From Caldimonas mangrovi (lineage in GTDB: Bacteria > Pseudomonadota > Gammaproteobacteria > Burkholderiales > Burkholderiaceae_C), in NCBI RefSeq assembly GCF_023721835.1, contig NZ_JAMKFE010000002.1, forward strand, positions 124,001-188,000: DNA of 64,000 bases, read 5' to 3'. How positions within the stretch are numbered: the stretch's first letter is position 1; every line of letters starts with the position of its first letter. Both the position numbers and the translations under genes were made by a program. Shown in pieces: positions 1 through 8,808 of this stretch. The notes below the pieces were generated by a model, which saw only the letters and a program-made list of their open reading frames with translations, searched no databases and had not been told where the DNA came from.

Positions 1-542
1 CCGAAACGCCCGGCGCGGTCGACCACGTCGTTGTACTGCCGGGCCAACCCGACCTTGGCGGTGGCCCGGCCGACGACCGGCAGGAACTTCTCTGCCAACG
101 GATCGCGCGTCCTGTGCGAGAAGAACTCGGTGACCGAGGTGTCGCCGCCGCGCAGGATCTGCTTGGCGTCGGCCACGCTCATCGACTGCACGGCGCTCAC
201 CAGCAGCGCCCTGGCTTCCGGCACCGCCGCCTCGGCGGCCCGGTTCATCGCGGTTTCCAGCCGGTCCAGGCGCCTGGACAGCCCGAAGGTGCGCAAGATG
301 CCCGCGGCATCCTGCAGATAGCCGGGCAAGGGGATGCGAACTTTCGGGTTGCCGAGGAATCCATCCGTGCGTCCCAGCAGCTTGACGGCCGTCAGCGCGC
401 CGCGTTCCAGCGCGGTGCGCAGGCCGGCGCCGGCGTCAGCGTCGGTCAGGTCCGCCAGCGACAGCGCCCAGGCCGGCGAGCCGCTCGCGTAACCCCACCC
501 GATGCAGGCCACGGCCCTGCACGTAAACTTGCGTCGATCCAC
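1..542 (-). CDS. DUF4197 domain-containing exported protein (partial, C-terminus off the window)
   Basis: The reading frame on the minus strand encodes the DUF4197 pattern: a run around ADAGAGLRTALERGA, then DGFLGNPKVRIPLP, AMNRAAEAAVPEA, AVQSMSVADAKQIL and ATAKVGLARQYN. The function of the family is unknown; members are exported. I place the start at GTG 542 because it follows GGAG with 6 nt spacing and gives an N-terminus with twin arginines (VDRRKF), a hydrophobic stretch and an AWA cleavage-like site near residue 25, so Tat export is likely. An in-frame ATG at 554 lacks a ribosome binding site. The gene runs off the left edge. Its start is only 10 bp from the start of the divergent redoxin gene. 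Confidence 0.85.
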   Translation of the reverse strand, partial: MDRRKFTCRAVACIGWGYASGSPAWALSLADLTDADAGAGLRTALERGALTAVKLLGRTDGFLGNPKVRIPLPGYLQDAAGILRTFGLSRRLDRLETAMNRAAEAAVPEARALLVSAVQSMSVADAKQILRGGDTSVTEFFSHRTRDPLAEKFLPVVGRATAKVGLARQYNDVVDRAGRF

Positions 543-552
543 GGAGTGCTCC
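543..552. promoter_or_regulatory. Palindromic shared Shine-Dalgarno between two divergent starts
   Basis: The ten bases GGAGTGCTCC are an inverted repeat. Read on the plus strand, GGAG sits 6 nt before ATG 553 of the redoxin gene. Read on the minus strand, GGAG sits 6 nt before GTG 542 of the DUF4197 gene. No room is left for promoters between the genes, so each promoter must lie inside the coding region of the other. Confidence 0.6.
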
Positions 553-1056
553 ATGAAGAAAACCGCCTATCTTGCCGCTGCGGCGGTCGCCCTGGCAATC
601 GGCGTTGCCGGCTATTTCGCGCTCGGCCAGCGCGAGACCGCACCGGACGTGAACTACGTGCTGCTCGATGGCAGCCGGCAAAGCTTCAACGACCTGAAGG
701 GCAAGGTGGTGCTCGTCAACTTCTGGGCCACCAGCTGCACGACCTGCGTGAAGGAAATGCCGCACATGGTCGAGACCTACGAGAAATACCGCGAGCGCGG
801 GCTCGACTTCGTCGCGGTCGCGATGAGCTACGACCCGCCGGCATATGTCTCGAACTTCGCCGAATCGCGCAAGCTGCCGTTCAAGGTGGCGATCGACAAT
901 ACCGGCGAGGTGGCCCGGCAGTTCGGCGACGTCAAACTCACACCGACCACCTATCTGCTGAACAAGCGCGGTGAAGTCGTCAAGCGCTACATCGGCGAGC
1001 CCGATTTCGCGGCGCTTCACCGGTTGGTCGAGACGCTGCTGGCAGAGACGACCTGA
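553..1056 (+). CDS. TlpA-like membrane-anchored thioredoxin/redoxin
   Basis: The 167-residue protein has an N-terminal hydrophobic signal or anchor (residues 5-25) followed by one thioredoxin-fold domain of the AhpC-TSA/TlpA type. The active site is FWATSCTTC, with Cys62 and Cys65 as the CxxC pair, and a cis-proline loop is visible at KLTPTTYLL. Such proteins act in the periplasm as thiol reductants or in cytochrome c or metal-site maturation; the substrate here is unknown. The start at 553 is supported by GGAG 6 nt upstream and by the immediate MKKTAYL signal sequence. It is a single gene, divergent from DUF4197 and convergent with the EamA gene. Confidence 0.88.
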   Translation: MKKTAYLAAAAVALAIGVAGYFALGQRETAPDVNYVLLDGSRQSFNDLKGKVVLVNFWATSCTTCVKEMPHMVETYEKYRERGLDFVAVAMSYDPPAYVSNFAESRKLPFKVAIDNTGEVARQFGDVKLTPTTYLLNKRGEVVKRYIGEPDFAALHRLVETLLAETT

Positions 1057-1899
1057 TCATCCCCGGGCTCTCATCCCGATGACCGCTGCGCCGATGATCA
1101 GCGCCGCGGCCCCGGCGATCCACAGCGTGAAGCCGCGTCCGGTCGCGAGCACCAGCAGCACTGTCGAGGCCAGCGGCGTCAGGTAGCTCAGCACGCCGAT
1201 GCGGCGGGGGTCCCCCCGCTTCAACGCCATGTCCCACAGGAAGAAGGCTGCGCCGAGCGGCCCCAGCCCCATCACCACCACCAGCAGCCAGTCGCGGCTG
1301 CTCAGGGCAATCGCTGGCTCCAGCAGCGCGTGGCAGACGAGCGACATCACACCGGAGACCAGTCCGAACAGACCGATCGCGGCGGTCGGGAAGGCCGCGA
1401 CGCGCTTGGTCAGCAGTGAATAGCTGGCCCAGATGAAGGCCGAGCCGAGGGCCGGCAGGTAGCCCCACGCCCATGCGCCGGACAGCGGGCGCCCGCCGAC
1501 GATCGCCAGCGCTGCGCCGGTGAAACCTGCCGCCGCGGCCAGCACATGGACGGCACGCAGCCGCATCCCGGCGAGAAACAGCGGCGCCATGACGACGATC
1601 AGCAGCGGCCACAGGTAGTTGACGAGGTTGGCCTCGACCGGCGGTGCGTACCGCAGCGCGATGAACAGCAGGAAGTGGAAGCCGAACAGGCCATAGATGC
1701 CCAGCAAGAGCGTCGACGGCGGGACGCGCCACTCGCGCCAGCGAGGCCAGGCCGGCAGGCTGCCGATCAGCAGCGCGAGGCCGGTCAACAGGAACGGCGG
1801 CAGGTGCGCGAGTGCAACGCCGAGCGTGGCGAGCAGCGCCCATAGCGCGATCGCGCCGAGGGCGCACAGCGTGGAAACAGAGACGAGACGAGGCGACAT
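1057..1899 (-). CDS. EamA/DMT-family exporter, YddG-like
   Basis: The 280-residue protein is almost entirely hydrophobic, with about ten membrane segments in two EamA repeats. The segment PPVEANLVNYLWPLLIV strongly resembles the signature of the aromatic amino acid exporter YddG, so amino acid or metabolite efflux is the likely role; the substrate is inferred only from family resemblance. The stop abuts the redoxin stop (convergent, no gap). I prefer the Met at 1899 (MSPRLVSVS), because the upstream extension to 1944 is polar and untypical, but neither start has a clear ribosome binding site. The AraC-type gene lies 78 bp upstream on the same strand and could regulate it. Confidence 0.82.
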   Translation of the reverse strand: MSPRLVSVSTLCALGAIALWALLATLGVALAHLPPFLLTGLALLIGSLPAWPRWREWRVPPSTLLLGIYGLFGFHFLLFIALRYAPPVEANLVNYLWPLLIVVMAPLFLAGMRLRAVHVLAAAAGFTGAALAIVGGRPLSGAWAWGYLPALGSAFIWASYSLLTKRVAAFPTAAIGLFGLVSGVMSLVCHALLEPAIALSSRDWLLVVVMGLGPLGAAFFLWDMALKRGDPRRIGVLSYLTPLASTVLLVLATGRGFTLWIAGAAALIIGAAVIGMRARG

Positions 1900-1977
1900 G
1901 GGCCGCGAGCTTACGCGCTTGCGAGGCGGCACGCCGTCGTGCAACGACGGCGCTTCGTCGCGAGACGACGATGCCGC

Positions 1978-2655
1978 TCAGCTCCGGCGCAGGGCGGCGG
2001 TCAGCGCCGATGGCGAGCGGTAGCCGCAGCGTTCGGCGATGCGCTGCACGGGCCAGCCTTCGGCGCGCAGCCGGCGCGCCAGCTGCAGGCGCCGCTCGCG
2101 GACATAGGCGATCGGCGCGATGCCGGTTTCGTCGACGCAGCGCGCGGCGAACTGCGACGGGCTCAGGCAGGCCAGGGCGGCCAGTTGCGCCACCGCGATC
2201 GGCTCGGCGATGTGCACGTCGATCCACGCGTCGATGGCCGGCCAGTCGATGCGGCGCGCGAGGGAGCGGGTGCAGGGTTGCGCCGGCAGCGTGGACAGCA
2301 GCATCGCGACCGCCGGTGCCTGCAGCGCGTCGTCCAGCGTGTGCCTCGACGACAGGAAGCGCAGCAGATGCAAGGCAGCCGTGTCGGTATCGACCACCCG
2401 GCCGGCCAGCGCGGCGAGCACGGGGCTGGCGTCGAAGCTGTCGAGCACGAAACAGGCGCTGCCCGCGCTCGACCAGAAGTCGTGCCGGTCGCCGGGCGCG
2501 ATGACGGCTGCGCGGCCGCTGGTCATGCGCAGGCCGCGTCCTTGGATCTCGAGCTCGAGCGCGCCCTGCCAGCCCCACAGCACCTGGAAGTGCTCGTGCG
2601 CATGGCTGCCCTTGGAATCGCCGTAGCGGCGCAGGCTGAGAGCGGGGGTGTTCAC
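1978..2655 (-). CDS. AraC-family transcriptional regulator with cupin-like sensor domain
   Basis: The product is about 225 residues. The N-terminal half looks like an AraC-type cupin (HAHEHFQVLWGWQGALELEI, then GDRHDFWSS). The C-terminal half is the double helix-turn-helix (AVAQLAALACLSPSQFAARC and IAERCGYRSPSALTAALRRS). It should bind DNA and respond to a small ligand. The start is uncertain: GTG 2655 fits the beginning of the cupin but has no good ribosome binding site, and another GTG lies about 15 codons upstream. The adjacent EamA exporter gene downstream on the same strand is the natural candidate target. Confidence 0.8.
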   Translation of the reverse strand: MNTPALSLRRYGDSKGSHAHEHFQVLWGWQGALELEIQGRGLRMTSGRAAVIAPGDRHDFWSSAGSACFVLDSFDASPVLAALAGRVVDTDTAALHLLRFLSSRHTLDDALQAPAVAMLLSTLPAQPCTRSLARRIDWPAIDAWIDVHIAEPIAVAQLAALACLSPSQFAARCVDETGIAPIAYVRERRLQLARRLRAEGWPVQRIAERCGYRSPSALTAALRRS

Positions 2656-2839
2656 GGTGGCGGCCAGGTGCGAGGATGCCGCCACTGTATCGCGAAGCAC
2701 CTGCCTCAGCGGCCCACGGCACCCGCTTGCGGCGAGCAGGCGAGCGACACGTGCGGCAGCACGAGCGGCAGGTAGAAGTGCCTGCGAAACCTGAGTCTCC
2801 GCCCCGTTTGAAGCAACGTTTTCAGTGCCTCTTTTGGGC

Positions 2840-2866
2840 AAAATCAAAGGCGCCACTCGGGCGCCT
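2840..2866 (-). terminator. Rho-independent terminator after lipA
   Basis: On the minus strand AGGCGCC, a 5-nt loop and GGCGCCT form a perfect 7-bp stem, followed by TTGATTTTG. It lies 22 bp past the lipA stop. The remaining sequence between lipA and the AraC gene shows no further gene. Confidence 0.75.
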
Positions 2867-2887
2867 GGCCGCAAAGGGCTGCCGGAG

Positions 2888-3874
2888 TTACCGCCCCTGC
2901 AACACCCCGTGCGCCTGCTGGTCCGCGTGATAGCTCGAGCGCACCATGGCGCCGACCGCCGCATGCGTGAAGCCCATCTCGTAGGCCTTTTCCTCGAACA
3001 TCTTGAAGGTGTCCGGGTGCACGTAGCGCCGCACCGGCAGGTGGTGGCCGCTGGGGGCGAGGTACTGGCCGAGGGTCAGCATGTCGATGTCGTGCGCGCG
3101 CATGTCGCGCATCACGTCGAGGATCTCGTCGTCGGTCTCGCCGAGGCCCACCATCAGGCCGCTCTTGGTCGGCACCTCGGGCGCGAACGCCTTGAAGCGC
3201 TTGAGCAGGTTCAGCGAGAACTGGTAGTCCGAGCCCGGGCGGGCTTCCTTGTACAGCCGCGGCACCGTCTCCAGGTTGTGATTCATCACGTCCGGCGGTG
3301 CGGCTTTCAGGATGTCGAGCGCGCGGTCAATGCGGCCACGGAAGTCGGGCGTCAGGATCTCGATGCGGGTGGCCGGGGACAGCTCGCGCGTGGTGCGGAT
3401 GCACTCGACGAAGTGGCCGGCGCCGCCATCGCGCAGGTCGTCGCGGTCGACGCTGGTGATCACGACATAGCTGAGCTTCAGCGCGGCGATGGTCTTGGCG
3501 AGGTTGAGCGGCTCGTCGGCGTCCAGCGGGTCGGGCCGGCCGTGGCCGACGTCACAGAACGGGCAACGGCGGGTGCACTTGTCGCCCATGATCATGAAGG
3601 TCGCCGTGCCCTTGCCGAAACATTCGCCGATATTGGGGCACGAGGCTTCCTCGCAGACCGTGTGCAGCTTGTGCTCGCGCAGGATCTGCTTGATCTCGTA
3701 GAAGCGCGTGGTCGGCGAGCCGGCCTTGACGCGGATCCAGTCCGGCTTCTTCAGCTGCTCGGCGGGGACGACCTTGATCGGGATGCGCGCCGTCTTGGCC
3801 TGGGCCTTCTGCTTGGCGGTCGCATCGTAATCGGCCGCATCTTGGGCTTGGTGGACGACGTTGGGGGTGGACAT
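2888..3874 (-). CDS. lipA: Lipoyl synthase
   Basis: The 328-residue radical SAM enzyme inserts two sulfurs into protein-bound octanoyl groups to make lipoyl cofactors of the 2-oxoacid dehydrogenases and the glycine cleavage system. The auxiliary cluster cysteines are Cys74, Cys79 and Cys85 ([12 protein letters not shown]). The radical SAM cluster cysteines are Cys100, Cys104 and Cys107 (CTRRCPFC). The conserved RSSY near residue 312 supplies the serine ligand of the auxiliary cluster. The length is typical. It lies 42 bp downstream of lipB in the same direction, so the two are probably co-transcribed, and a terminator follows. Confidence 0.98.
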   Translation of the reverse strand: MSTPNVVHQAQDAADYDATAKQKAQAKTARIPIKVVPAEQLKKPDWIRVKAGSPTTRFYEIKQILREHKLHTVCEEASCPNIGECFGKGTATFMIMGDKCTRRCPFCDVGHGRPDPLDADEPLNLAKTIAALKLSYVVITSVDRDDLRDGGAGHFVECIRTTRELSPATRIEILTPDFRGRIDRALDILKAAPPDVMNHNLETVPRLYKEARPGSDYQFSLNLLKRFKAFAPEVPTKSGLMVGLGETDDEILDVMRDMRAHDIDMLTLGQYLAPSGHHLPVRRYVHPDTFKMFEEKAYEMGFTHAAVGAMVRSSYHADQQAHGVLQGR

Positions 3875-3916
3875 CTCGGGCGCTCTCCAGGCTCGCCCCG
3901 GCGGAGTGCCTGGGCG

Positions 3917-4579
3917 TCAGGGGCTCAAGTGTGTCGCCAAACGCTCACCCAGGCGAGTCGCGGCGGTGCCCCAGTCAGTAGAAACCCGAAGTGTATCCAA
4001 GTCGACGGTCTTCAACCCTGCGTAGCCACAAGGGTTGATGCCGTCGAAGGGGCTCAGGTCCATCTTCACGTTCAGCGCCACGCCGTGATAGGCCCGGTGG
4101 TTGGCGATCTTGATACCCAGCGCCGCGATCTTGCCGAGGCCGGCGAACGGGTCGGTGCGCGGGCCGGTCAGCCGGGCGTGGCCGGACGGATCGGCCAGAT
4201 GCACGTAAATGCCCGGTGCGCCGGCCACCCGGTGCCCGGTGACGCCGTAGCCCTCCAGCGTCTGGATCACCGCATGCTCGACGCGGTAGACGTATTCCTT
4301 CACATAGATGCCGAGCCGGCGCAGGTCGACCAGCGGGTAGGCGACGACCTGCCCTGGCCCGTGATAGGTGACCTGGCCGCCGCGGTTGGTCTGTACGACG
4401 GGGATGTCGCCGGGGTTCAGCAGGTGCTCGGCCTTGGCCGCCAGCCCGAGCGTGTAGACCGGCGGGTGCTCGCACAGCCACAACTCGTCGGGCGTGTCGT
4501 CGGCGCGCCCCTCGGTGAAGGCACGCATCGCTTCGAAGGTGGGCGCGTACTCGACGCGGCCCAGAACGCGGATCTGCAT
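3917..4579 (-). CDS. lipB: Octanoyl-[acyl carrier protein]:protein octanoyltransferase
   Basis: LipB transfers octanoate from acyl carrier protein to the lipoyl domains that LipA then sulfurates. The family motif [12 protein letters not shown] is at residues 67-78. The catalytic pair is Lys150 (GLGKIAALG) and Cys184 (NPCGY). The product is 220 residues. The start at 4579 (MQIRVLG) is where family alignment begins; the longer frame upstream has no family similarity. In related genomes lipB directly follows the ybeD/dat genes, but here a plus-strand Sel1 gene lies between. Confidence 0.97.
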   Translation of the reverse strand: MQIRVLGRVEYAPTFEAMRAFTEGRADDTPDELWLCEHPPVYTLGLAAKAEHLLNPGDIPVVQTNRGGQVTYHGPGQVVAYPLVDLRRLGIYVKEYVYRVEHAVIQTLEGYGVTGHRVAGAPGIYVHLADPSGHARLTGPRTDPFAGLGKIAALGIKIANHRAYHGVALNVKMDLSPFDGINPCGYAGLKTVDLDTLRVSTDWGTAATRLGERLATHLSP

Positions 4580-4695
4580 CGGTGCTCGGTCTGGCAAACG
4601 CCGGCAGTCTACCCGGGCGCAGCGATGCCCCTGCCGGCGGCTGAACTCGCCGCCCAACTCACAATCGAAGCCAGATCGACTTGCGGGAGCAGTAC

Positions 4696-5424
4696 ATGGC
4701 GGCTTGTTCCTTCCTCCGGCGCAGCAGCGCCCTCATGCTGGCCGTTCTGCTGGGCACCGGCGCTGCCCAGGCCCAGCAGACCGCATCGCCCGGCGTGCTG
4801 ATCACGCCCGAGGCGCTGCAGCAATACCTGGCCGAGCGCCAGGAGATCGCCTCCGCGCTGGCGGTCTACGAGGCCGGGCGGCTGCTGGAAGCAGAGAAGC
4901 GCTTTCGCTCGTTGGCGCGCAACGGCAGCGCGGTCGGACGCTACAACCTGGCGATGATGCACGTGCTCGACGAAGCCGCGAAGCCCGACAAGCGGGCCGC
5001 CGTGCGGCTGCTGGAGCAGTCGGCCCGGCAGGGCTTCGTGCGGTCCGAATACGCGCTGGGGCAGGTGTACGAACTGGGCGTCGTCGACCGTCCCGACCAG
5101 CACCGCGCGGTCCAGTGGTACGAGCGCGCCGCACGCCACGGCCACCCGGACGCGCAGATGGCACTGGCGACCGCCTACTACCTGGGGCGCGGAACGCCGC
5201 AAGACCTGCCGCAGGCTGCGCACTGGTACCGGCTGGCCGCGCAGGGCGGCGACATCGGTGCGCAGTATTTGATCGGGTCGATGTACGAATCGGGCTACGG
5301 CGTCGAACAGGACCTGCGCATCGCGCGCTACTGGTACGACATCGCCGCGCAGAACGGCGACGAGGCCGCCCCGCACAAGGTCAAGGAACTCGACGAGCGG
5401 CTGAAGGCCGCGCCGGCCGAGTGA
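4696..5424 (+). CDS. Exported Sel1-like repeat protein
   Basis: The 242-residue protein starts with a signal peptide (arginines, then a hydrophobic core ending in AAQAQQ near residue 27). It then carries about four Sel1/TPR-like helical repeats, seen as [63 protein letters not shown] and [17 protein letters not shown]. Such repeats mediate protein contacts, often in the periplasm; no enzymatic activity is implied. The start at ATG 4696 is chosen for GGGAG 7 nt upstream. It runs opposite to its neighbours, in the gap between lipB and ybeD. Confidence 0.85.
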   Translation: MAACSFLRRSSALMLAVLLGTGAAQAQQTASPGVLITPEALQQYLAERQEIASALAVYEAGRLLEAEKRFRSLARNGSAVGRYNLAMMHVLDEAAKPDKRAAVRLLEQSARQGFVRSEYALGQVYELGVVDRPDQHRAVQWYERAARHGHPDAQMALATAYYLGRGTPQDLPQAAHWYRLAAQGGDIGAQYLIGSMYESGYGVEQDLRIARYWYDIAAQNGDEAAPHKVKELDERLKAAPAE

Positions 5425-5436
5425 GGCTCTGGCGCC

Positions 5437-5715
5437 TTACAGCACCACCTTGACCATCGGGTGCGACGACAGTGCCCGGTACAGATCGTCCAGCTGCTCG
5501 CGGCTGGTCGCCGTCACGGTGATCGTGAGCCCCAGGTAGTTCGCGCCCTTGCTCGGGCGCATTTCGACGCTCGCCGGGTCGAAGCCGGGGTCGAAGCGCA
5601 TCGCCACCTCGACGACCGCCTGCGCGAAGCCGTCGACGTTGGCGCCCATCACCTTGATCGGGAAGGCGCTCGGGTACTCGATCAGGGACTGCTCGGGGGG
5701 GATGTCCGGGGTCAT
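5437..5715 (-). CDS. ybeD: DUF493 family protein, YbeD-like
   Basis: The 92-residue protein matches the DUF493/YbeD family (YPSAFPIKVMGANVDGFAQAV, then ANYLGLTITVTATSREQLDDLYRAL and HPMVKVVL). The fold is ACT-like and the family is widely found next to lipB; a regulatory role is suspected but not established. ATG 5715 overlaps the TGA of the aminotransferase gene as ATGA, so translation is likely coupled. The long upstream extension of the frame is an artefact of high GC. Confidence 0.92.
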   Translation of the reverse strand: MTPDIPPEQSLIEYPSAFPIKVMGANVDGFAQAVVEVAMRFDPGFDPASVEMRPSKGANYLGLTITVTATSREQLDDLYRALSSHPMVKVVL

Positions 5716-6599
5716 AGCGACTGCTCCGCCTTGGCCCGCTGGTAGGCCTCGTACAAGCGGGCATAGATGGGGCCGGGTTTGCCTTTGCCTGCCCCGTGGC
5801 CGACCGGCTCGCCGTCCAGCCGCGTCACCGGCAGCACTTCCTTGGTGGCCGACGACAGGAAGATCTCGTCGGCAGCGTTGACTTCGGGCTCCGAGATCGG
5901 CCGCAGGTTGAAGCCGATGCCGAGCTCCTCGCACAGTTCGGCGATCAGTTCGTAGCGTATGCCTTCAAGCACGTGCTCGCTCTTCGGCGGGCCGAGTACC
6001 GCGCCTTCGTGCACGATCCAGACGTTGCAGGCCGACGCCTCGGTCAGGAAGCCGTCGCGAAACATGACGGTCTCGGCGGCACCCTGGTCGGCCGAGATCT
6101 GGCGCGCCAGCACGTTGCCCAGCAGCGAGATCGACTTGATGTCGCCGCGCTCCCAGCGGAAGTCGCGCGCGGTGACGCAGGCCACGCCCTGGTGGCGCTG
6201 CTCGGGGCTGGCGGGCTTCAGCGTGCCGGTCGTCATGAAGACGGTGGGCGTCAGGCCCGCCGGCATCACGTGGTCGCGCAGCGCGACGCCGCGCGTGACC
6301 TGCAGGTACAGCAGCTGGTCGGGTGCGTCGTAACGCTCGGCGTAGTCGTCGACCACACGGCGCATCCGCTCCAGCCATTCGGTCTCGGTGTGCGGGTTGG
6401 GGATGCGCAGCTTCGACAGCGAGCGTTCCAGCCTGGCCATGTGCTCGTGGAAACGGAAAAACCGTTTCCCGTACACGGGCGCGACCTCGTAGACGCCGTC
6501 GCCGAAGATGAACCCGCGGTCCAGCACCGACACCTTGGCATCGCACAGACGCAGGTACTCGCCGTTCAGGTAGCACAGGCTGTCGGGCAGGGCTTGCAT
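5712..6599 (-). CDS. dat: D-amino acid aminotransferase (class IV PLP aminotransferase)
   Basis: The 295-residue class IV aminotransferase has the PLP lysine at Lys155 (GDIKSISLL) and the phosphate/pyridine-site glutamate at Glu187 (LTEASACNVW). VLDRGFIFGDGVYEV at residues 25-39 is typical of D-alanine aminotransferases and related enzymes. It probably interconverts D-alanine and D-glutamate with 2-oxo acids. Branched-chain or 4-amino-4-deoxychorismate activity cannot be excluded by sequence alone. It follows the carboxypeptidase gene by 38 bp and overlaps ybeD by 4 nt. Confidence 0.9.
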   Translation of the reverse strand: MQALPDSLCYLNGEYLRLCDAKVSVLDRGFIFGDGVYEVAPVYGKRFFRFHEHMARLERSLSKLRIPNPHTETEWLERMRRVVDDYAERYDAPDQLLYLQVTRGVALRDHVMPAGLTPTVFMTTGTLKPASPEQRHQGVACVTARDFRWERGDIKSISLLGNVLARQISADQGAAETVMFRDGFLTEASACNVWIVHEGAVLGPPKSEHVLEGIRYELIAELCEELGIGFNLRPISEPEVNAADEIFLSSATKEVLPVTRLDGEPVGHGAGKGKPGPIYARLYEAYQRAKAEQSL

Positions 6600-6637
6600 G
6601 GTCGCTTCCTCCAGCGGGGCGGGTCAGGGAGACGAGG

Positions 6638-7801
6638 TTACTTGATCCAGAGCCGGATGGCATCCCAGGCCCGGCCGAAGATGCCGCTTTCCGGCACCGG
6701 CTCGAGCACCACCAGCGGCACCTCGGCCAGCAGGTTGCTGCCGAACGTGACCTTCAGCTTGCCGACCGACTGGCCTTTGGCCAGCGGCGCGACCAGCGGG
6801 TCGACGCGCTCAATCTGGGTCTTGATCTTGTCGGCGTCGCCCTTCGGCACGGTGACGAACACCGGGCTCGGGCTGCCGAGCCTGGCTTCGGAGGCCGTGC
6901 CCTTCCAGACCTGCGGCGACACGATGGCCTGACCGGCATCGAACAGTTTCAGCGCGTCGAACGCCTGGTAGCCCCAGTTCAGCAGCTTCTGGCTCTCGCT
7001 GGCACGCGCTTCCATCGAGGTGGTGTTCAGCACCACGCTGAGCAGGCGGCGCTTGCCGTTCGGGTAGTCGCGCTGCGCGGCGGCGACCAGGCAGTAGCCG
7101 GCGGCCTCGGTGTAGCCGGTCTTCATGCCGTCGACCGACGGGTCACGGCGCAGCAGCAAATTGCGGTTGGGCTGGGTGATGTTGTTGAAGCGGAACTCCC
7201 GCATCGAATAGAGCGGGTAGAAGTCGGGGAACTCGACGATGATGCGCGACGCGATCGTCGCCAGGTCACGCGCCGTGCTGACGTGCCCCGGCTCGGTGAT
7301 GCCGGTCACGTTCTTGAACGCGGTGCCCTTCAGGCCCATGCGCTGCGCTTCGCGGTTCATCAGCTGCACGAAACCCTCGACGGAGCCGGCGACGCCTTCG
7401 GCCAGCGCCACCGAGGCGTCGTTGCCGGACTGCACGATCATGCCCTTGAGCAGGTCGTCGACCGACACCTGCATGCGCGGCTCGATGAACATCACCGACG
7501 CGCCGCCCTTGCGCTCGTCCCAGGCGCGCACCGACACCGGCAGCAGCTGGTCGCGCGCGACCTTCTTGTCGCGGATCGCACCGAACACCACGTAGGCGGT
7601 CATCAGCTTGGTGAGCGAGGCCGGGTCCGCCGGCGCGTCCGGGTCGCGTGCCGCGAGCACCTGCTGGCTCGTCATGTCGAGCAGGAAGTACGATCGCGCG
7701 GCGACCTCGGGCGGCTGCAGCTGAGCCTGCGCGTGGGCCGCGGCACCGAGCCCGACCGCAACGGCCAGGCAAAGGGAGAAGAGTCTTTTCATTCGTTTCA
7801 T
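6638..7801 (-). CDS. dacC: D-alanyl-D-alanine carboxypeptidase, PBP5/6 type
   Basis: This serine peptidase trims the terminal D-alanine from peptidoglycan pentapeptides in the periplasm. It has a signal peptide (residues 5-26), SLTK at 62-65 with the acylated serine, SGN at 125-127 and KTG at 227-229. A C-terminal PBP5-type beta domain ends in the amphipathic helix FGRAWDAIRLWIK that binds the membrane. The product is 387 residues from ATG 7801. A second Met three codons later is also possible, and neither has a strong ribosome binding site. It sits upstream of dat, which handles D-amino acids. The dacA/dacC name is by family. Confidence 0.95.
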   Translation of the reverse strand: MKRMKRLFSLCLAVAVGLGAAAHAQAQLQPPEVAARSYFLLDMTSQQVLAARDPDAPADPASLTKLMTAYVVFGAIRDKKVARDQLLPVSVRAWDERKGGASVMFIEPRMQVSVDDLLKGMIVQSGNDASVALAEGVAGSVEGFVQLMNREAQRMGLKGTAFKNVTGITEPGHVSTARDLATIASRIIVEFPDFYPLYSMREFRFNNITQPNRNLLLRRDPSVDGMKTGYTEAAGYCLVAAAQRDYPNGKRRLLSVVLNTTSMEARASESQKLLNWGYQAFDALKLFDAGQAIVSPQVWKGTASEARLGSPSPVFVTVPKGDADKIKTQIERVDPLVAPLAKGQSVGKLKVTFGSNLLAEVPLVVLEPVPESGIFGRAWDAIRLWIK

Positions 7802-7830
7802 CAAAAAAGGGAAGCGGAGGGACGTGCGGC

Positions 7831-8439
7831 TCACGCCAGGGCACGCACCACGAGGTTCTTCAGCAGCGGCAACTGCCCGTGGAAGAAGTGCCCGACGCCG
7901 GGCACGACCAGCACCGGCAGGCCTTGCGGGCGCGCCCAGTCGAAAGTTGCCGCCAGCGGCACCACGTCGTCCTGCTCGCCGTGGATCACCAGCGTGTGCG
8001 GCGGCACGGCGGCCACTTCGAAGTTGCGTGTCGCGGGACCGACGAGCACCAGCCGTTCCAGCTGCTCGTGCCCGACGCGCTGCGCCGCATGCGAAGCGAC
8101 ATAGGCCCCGAAAGAGAACCCTGCGAGCGCCAGAGGTTCCCCTTCGTTCCGGTGGTGCGCCATCACCGCCAGCATGTCGTCGATTTCGCCGCGGCCTTCG
8201 TCCCAGGCCCCGCCCGATGCGCCGATGCCACGGAAGTTGAAGCGCACCGTGCGCCAGCCTTGCTGCACGAACGCCCGTGCCAGGGTCTGCACCACCTTGT
8301 TGTCCATCGTGCCGCCGTGCAGCGGATGGGGGTGGGCGATCACGGCGACGCCGCGCGCAGCGCCGGCCGGGGCGTCCAGCGCGCATTCGAGGGGGCCGGC
8401 AGGGCCGGTGAAGCTCTCGCGCTCCGTCTGCGAATTCAT
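7831..8439 (-). CDS. Alpha/beta hydrolase, YghX/YsgA-like dienelactone-hydrolase class
   Basis: The 202-residue alpha/beta hydrolase has its nucleophile at Ser109 (GFSFGAY), a likely acid in HGEQDDVVP (157-158) and a likely histidine in GHFFHG (184-187). The N-terminal HPHPLHGGTMDNKVV is typical of a small bacterial family annotated as alpha/beta hydrolase or peptidase of unknown substrate. It begins 4 bp after the ferredoxin-like gene stop and precedes dacC by about 30 bp, so it is probably part of one minus-strand transcript. Confidence 0.85.
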   Translation of the reverse strand: MNSQTERESFTGPAGPLECALDAPAGAARGVAVIAHPHPLHGGTMDNKVVQTLARAFVQQGWRTVRFNFRGIGASGGAWDEGRGEIDDMLAVMAHHRNEGEPLALAGFSFGAYVASHAAQRVGHEQLERLVLVGPATRNFEVAAVPPHTLVIHGEQDDVVPLAATFDWARPQGLPVLVVPGVGHFFHGQLPLLKNLVVRALA

Positions 8440-8443
8440 CGCG

Positions 8444-8770
8444 TCAGCGGCCCAGGTGCGGTGGGGTCAGCAGCCGCTCGACCACCTTGCCGTTCTTGAG
8501 ATGCGAGTCGACGATCTCGTCGATGTCGTGCCGGTCGACATAGGTGTACCAGACCGCTTCCGGGTAGACGACGGCCACCGGGCCGGCCGCGCAACGGTCC
8601 AGGCAGCCGGCCTTGTTGACGCGCACCTTGCCCGGGCCGGCCAGGCCTTCGGCCTTGACGCGGGACTTGCAATGATCGAAGGCCTGCTGTGCGTCGTGAT
8701 CGGCGCAGCAGGACTCGCCGTTGTCGCGTTTGTTGAGGCAGAAGAAGATGTGGCGCTCGTAATAGCTCAT
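8444..8770 (-). CDS. Thioredoxin-like [2Fe-2S] ferredoxin
   Basis: The 108-residue protein has cysteines at 11, 21, 22, 34, 56 and 60. The spacing Cys11/Cys21-22 and Cys56-LDR-Cys60, with AAGPVAVVYPEAVWY following, is that of the thioredoxin-like 2Fe-2S ferredoxin family. It probably carries one [2Fe-2S] cluster in the cytoplasm; the electron partner is unknown. It is tightly linked to the hydrolase gene downstream. Confidence 0.85.
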   Translation of the reverse strand: MSYYERHIFFCLNKRDNGESCCADHDAQQAFDHCKSRVKAEGLAGPGKVRVNKAGCLDRCAAGPVAVVYPEAVWYTYVDRHDIDEIVDSHLKNGKVVERLLTPPHLGR

Positions 8771-8808
8771 TCGTGAATTCTAGGCCTCGACCCAGCAGGG
8801 CTCGGACA

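Noticed and set aside
2825-4801. Very long plus-strand frame (658 codons) opposite lipA and lipB
   Set aside because: It is the antisense shadow of two unmistakable genes; its composition (His, Val, Arg, Gln rich) is typical of reverse-frame artefacts.
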